From Paenibacillus sp. V4I7 (GTDB lineage: Bacteria; Bacillota; Bacilli; Paenibacillales; NBRC-103111), in NCBI RefSeq assembly GCF_030817275.1, contig NZ_JAUSZD010000002.1, positions 1,240,001 to 1,304,000 on the forward strand: a stretch of 64,000 nt of DNA. The letters are read 5' to 3'. Shown here in pieces: positions 61,586 through 64,000 of this stretch; positions within the stretch are counted from its first letter, which is position 1, and each line of letters starts with the position of its first letter. Under the pieces are notes generated by a model that was given only the letters and a program-made list of their open reading frames with translations, was not told the origin of the DNA and made no database searches. The position numbers and the translations under genes were made by a program.

Positions 61586-61954
61586 TTGGCAAACACAGAC
61601 GTAAGGCTCCAACTTTTCTCTGGCAATAATTTTACAAATCGGCGGATTGTTCTTAGACGTGGAGGTGTAGCAGTTCGAGATTTGGGAGCATTTCGTTTTG
61701 ATAACGTTCTTTCCAGTTTCCGTCTAAGAAATGTTTCAACCACAGATTCTGTGACACTAGTTTTGTTTTCACGAATTAACTTCCAGGGATCCATTCGCAT
61801 ATTTCGTGGACGCCAAAACGTGTCGAATTTAGGTAATTTCAATAATCTAACTTCTTCTTTAATTTTAGTAGGACGCAACCTTACAAATTCCCAAATTCAA
61901 CAGATCCAAAGTACCGGTAGACCTCCTCGTGATATTTTAGTTATCAGACAATAA
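61586..61954 (+). CDS. beta/gamma-crystallin-like protein
   Basis: 122 residues from TTG 61586 (AAAGGGTGATAGA upstream); a longer frame to 61505 lacks a ribosome binding site. Two Greek-key-like repeats: LFSGNNFTNRRIVLRRGGVA then DLGAFRFDNVLSSFRL, and LFSRINFQGSIRIFRG then NLGNFNNLTSSLILVG. Microbial members often bind calcium and relate to sporulation or stress. No signal peptide. Confidence 0.7.
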   Translation: MANTDVRLQLFSGNNFTNRRIVLRRGGVAVRDLGAFRFDNVLSSFRLRNVSTTDSVTLVLFSRINFQGSIRIFRGRQNVSNLGNFNNLTSSLILVGRNLTNSQIQQIQSTGRPPRDILVIRQ

Positions 61955-61966
61955 CAGATAGGTGAA

Positions 61967-61992
61967 AAGGGCACAGGCATGTGCCTTTTTTT
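61967..61992 (+). terminator. terminator
   Basis: GGCACA/TGTGCC stem with short loop and seven T, just after the crystallin-like gene. Confidence 0.85.
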
Positions 61993-62173
61993 CATTATGA
62001 ACCTTCAGATTAAAATCTTCATACAAACTATCAAACTGATCTAAGGCAAGCCAATTTACTTTTTCCTCCTTTGGATCAGAAATGTATTTTGATTGAGTTT
62101 ACAGAAGAGAAGGCAATGATGGCCTTATTTACTTTTTTCCTAAGCACTACACTACATAAGACTTGTAATGGCG

Positions 62174-62222
62174 TCTGAACTAACGGGCAGGATAATGGGA
62201 ATAAGTGGATTGTAATAGGGGA
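62174..62222 (+). repeat. CTAACG repeat, solo 3' unit (last copy)
   Basis: GAACTAACGGGCAGGATAATGG, followed by TTGTAATAGGGGATCG, the same continuation as at 31297. Confidence 0.75.
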
Positions 62223-62572
62223 TCGATCAAGAAATGAGGGATTAAGATGTGCTGTCCATTCTACTTTCCTGAAATAGATCAAGAACAAAGTATCGTTCTT
62301 AGAGTTCTGTGAAAATAAAGTGTCAGGCGCAATTTCTCTTAATTCTTCGTATTGTTTTAATACAGTATAATCTAAATTTTTCCTCTCAAACAGCCGATTC
62401 CCGTGTCATAAGGATTAAAGTGCACATATATGCATCCCTAAATTTTGTGAAGAAAAATTTAAGTCAACGGGGCTGCGCGGCTTCATGTCTTTAATGAAGA
62501 TAAGAGCATTCTTATGTATACTTAATAATAACCGGAACGAATAGGTAAGCAACTAAAGGAGATCCATACGTA
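62223..62572. other. intergenic stretch, no confident gene
   Basis: AT-rich promoter-type region before the AraC-family gene; a 61-codon frame at 62309 lacks a ribosome binding site. Confidence 0.35.
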
Positions 62573-63583
62573 ATGAAATCTGACCGTATAAAATTCCCGC
62601 CGGGATTTTGGGTGGGATTACAACAATTGGGAATTGCCCCACACGACGTAGCTCGCAAAGCGCGGCTGCCGCTCACCATTATAACAGAACCAGCTGGAGC
62701 CACCGCCGACCAATATTTCAGAATCTGGCAAGCATACTCCGAACTCGTTGGTGACACTGCCTTCGGAATCATCAAGCTTGTAACCGTCTTTGAAACGACA
62801 CAATACCCACCGACCGTCTTAGCGACCTACCATGCTCGTGACTATCGCGACGCCCTTAATCGAATGGCCCGGTACAAACAACTGTGCCCTCCGGAAAGCT
62901 TGCGTATAACCGAAGAGGGCGAGCGCTGTACAATCGAATTGGAATGGATGCGTAGCGAGCAACCCGGACCGTCAGTGTTGGTAGGAACCACGCTGGCCTT
63001 TCTTCTAGAGCTTGGGCGACGGGGCACGGGCCAGCCTTTAACTGCACGATCCGTGGAAATTTCTCAGTCGTTGGGCGATGTAAAAGCCCTTGAAGCTTAC
63101 TTCGGGTGCCCTATCCGGACTGGTGCAACCAATAACCGATTGACACTGCACCGAAGAGATCTGGACCGCCCCTTTATTTCGTATAACAAAGAGTTGCTGG
63201 AGATCCTGACTCCCGTATTGGACCGATCATTGGATGAACAGCGCAGCCGTTCAATCCCCGAGATGGTCAAGTGGATCTTGAAGCGCAGCCTAACCGGAGG
63301 GCGCCTTGACATTCGGGCTGTGGCGAGCGAGTTGGACATGAGCGATCGTACACTGCAGCGCCGTCTTACCGACGAAAGCATAACTTTCAAGCAGCTGTTG
63401 ACACAGGCTCGGCATGAACAGGCTTGTGAATACTTGGCAAACCCCAAACTCGATATAAAAGAAGTGGCTTTCTTAATTGGATATGAAGACCAGAACTCGT
63501 TTTACCGCGCCTTTCGCCTTTGGGAAGGCAATACTCCTTCAAATTGGCGTTCCGAATATTTAAGGGCAAACCATCCATCATAG
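62573..63583 (+). CDS. AraC-family regulator, arabinose-bd/OruR type
   Basis: 336 residues. N-terminal Arabinose_bd domain (ATADQYFRIWQAYSELVGDT, FLLELGRRGTG) and C-terminal AraC helix-turn-helix (IRAVASELDMSDRTLQRRLT, IKEVAFLIGYEDQNSFYRAF). This subtype is more usual in Proteobacteria and Actinobacteria, suggesting transfer. AAGGAG 11 bp before ATG. It lies 185 bp before an SDR gene on the same strand and may activate it. Confidence 0.92.
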   Translation: MKSDRIKFPPGFWVGLQQLGIAPHDVARKARLPLTIITEPAGATADQYFRIWQAYSELVGDTAFGIIKLVTVFETTQYPPTVLATYHARDYRDALNRMARYKQLCPPESLRITEEGERCTIELEWMRSEQPGPSVLVGTTLAFLLELGRRGTGQPLTARSVEISQSLGDVKALEAYFGCPIRTGATNNRLTLHRRDLDRPFISYNKELLEILTPVLDRSLDEQRSRSIPEMVKWILKRSLTGGRLDIRAVASELDMSDRTLQRRLTDESITFKQLLTQARHEQACEYLANPKLDIKEVAFLIGYEDQNSFYRAFRLWEGNTPSNWRSEYLRANHPS

Positions 63584-63768
63584 AATCCCTACCCTAACCC
63601 CTTCCACGCAAGGCTAGCATTTTCCGGGTTTCATTAATTGGCGGGTTAAACAAGAAATTTGGCGTTGTACGCTAGTTACCGAACGATCCAGACAAAGTAA
63701 TATTATCTCTATCCGGAGCACAAGAATGCACTACTTGCCGTGAATGATAACAAAGGAGAGCATATGTT

Positions 63769-64000
63769 ATGAATATGGGATTAAGGAACAAAACAGCTTT
63801 AGTAACCGGATCGACGAAAGGTATAGGGAAAGCAATTGCCATTGAACTTGCCAGAGAAGGCGTCAATGTCCTCGTTAATGGACGGAATAATGAAGAGGTA
63901 GAACGAACCGTAAATGAATTGAAATCGGAATTCACGGCTACCTCTCCTCAGAATGCTACAGCCGATATTGTGGATATGCAGCAAAGAGAAGCTTTATTTG
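63769..64000 (+). CDS. SDR-family oxidoreductase, N-terminal part (cut by window edge)
   Basis: 77 codons in view: TALVTGSTKGIGKAIAIELA is the TGxxxGxG cofactor loop, then VNVLVNGRNNEEVERTVNEL and DIVDMQQREAL. Start ATG 63769 with AAGGAG 11 bp upstream (ATG 63775 also possible). Probably regulated by the AraC protein upstream. Confidence 0.9.
   Translation, partial: MNMGLRNKTALVTGSTKGIGKAIAIELAREGVNVLVNGRNNEEVERTVNELKSEFTATSPQNATADIVDMQQREALF

Noticed and set aside
16941-62222. Classical integron
   Set aside because: No integrase (tyrosine recombinase with the integron-specific patch) and no attI seen in the window; the unit ends only loosely fit RYYYAAC/GTTRRRY. Kept as cassette-like hypothesis only.
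1-64000. tRNA, rRNA or riboswitch genes
   Set aside because: No CCA-ending cloverleaf, rRNA segment or recognised aptamer core was seen; only hairpin terminators and repeats.

Overview
The window looks like the chromosome of a Paenibacillus-type, spore-forming Bacillales bacterium. The evidence is Gram-positive ribosome binding sites (GGAGG, frequent TTG/GTG starts), a YesM/YesN-type two-component pair beside a GH42 beta-galactosidase, a YjcZ-type sporulation peptide, a spore-coat relic, MocR/AraC/TetR/MerR regulators and several GH43/GH78 sugar hydrolases or their remains. No rRNA, tRNA or core housekeeping operon was recognised, so this is accessory DNA.

Layout. 0-5.2 kb: carbohydrate sensing and use (YesM kinase tail, YesN regulator, GH42 enzyme, AraC regulator). 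5.3-6.9 kb: a degenerate group II intron sitting inside an array of short inverted repeats. 7.1-9.8 kb: a secreted-effector-like protein with an eCIS-type LQRTIGNQA motif, a SUKH immunity-like protein and gene relics. 9.9-11.9 kb: a histidine kinase/NarL regulator pair. 12.1-16.1 kb, minus strand: a DUF2236 oxygenase-like gene, then a probable RiPP operon (31-residue precursor, ThiF/E1-like enzyme with a leader-binding-like domain, PqqD-M50 membrane peptidase). 16.3-26.4 kb: a MidA-like methyltransferase, decayed genes, small peptides, a broken AgrA/AgrC-like pair and an exported class C serine hydrolase.

16.9-62.2 kb carries the most striking feature. About 27 full or partial copies of one interspersed repeat lie between genes. 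A full copy has a 5' hairpin unit (CTAACG..GAACGATAG), a variable GC-rich stem-loop (GGCTGCC..GGCAGCC or GGAGCT..AGCTCC) and a 3' unit (TAACGGGCAG.ATAG). Every copy I found points the same way, and between 26.7 and 62 kb most copies follow one or a few genes: methionine aminopeptidase twice, epoxide hydrolase-like, methyltransferases, three GNATs, prolyl-4-hydroxylase, TetR-SDR, MerR-SDR, MocR-aldo/keto reductase, MFS exporter, VOC protein, DUF4260, crystallin-fold protein. This resembles a gene-cassette array (integron attC/CALIN-like) or a strand-biased single-strand transposable repeat, in a phylum where integrons are rare. No integrase or mobilising enzyme is in view.

Three of these repeats contain arrays of a second 18-20 bp motif (ACTTCAAAACTTATTTGT) arranged like transposon ends; the group II intron interrupts one array precisely. 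Many genes in the region are truncated, fused or frameshifted (GGDEF, RidA, TetR, nitroreductase, sugar-binding protein, M48 protease, IS110), so it is an active or recently active zone of gene gain and loss. The last 1.5 kb holds an AraC-family regulator and the start of an SDR gene.
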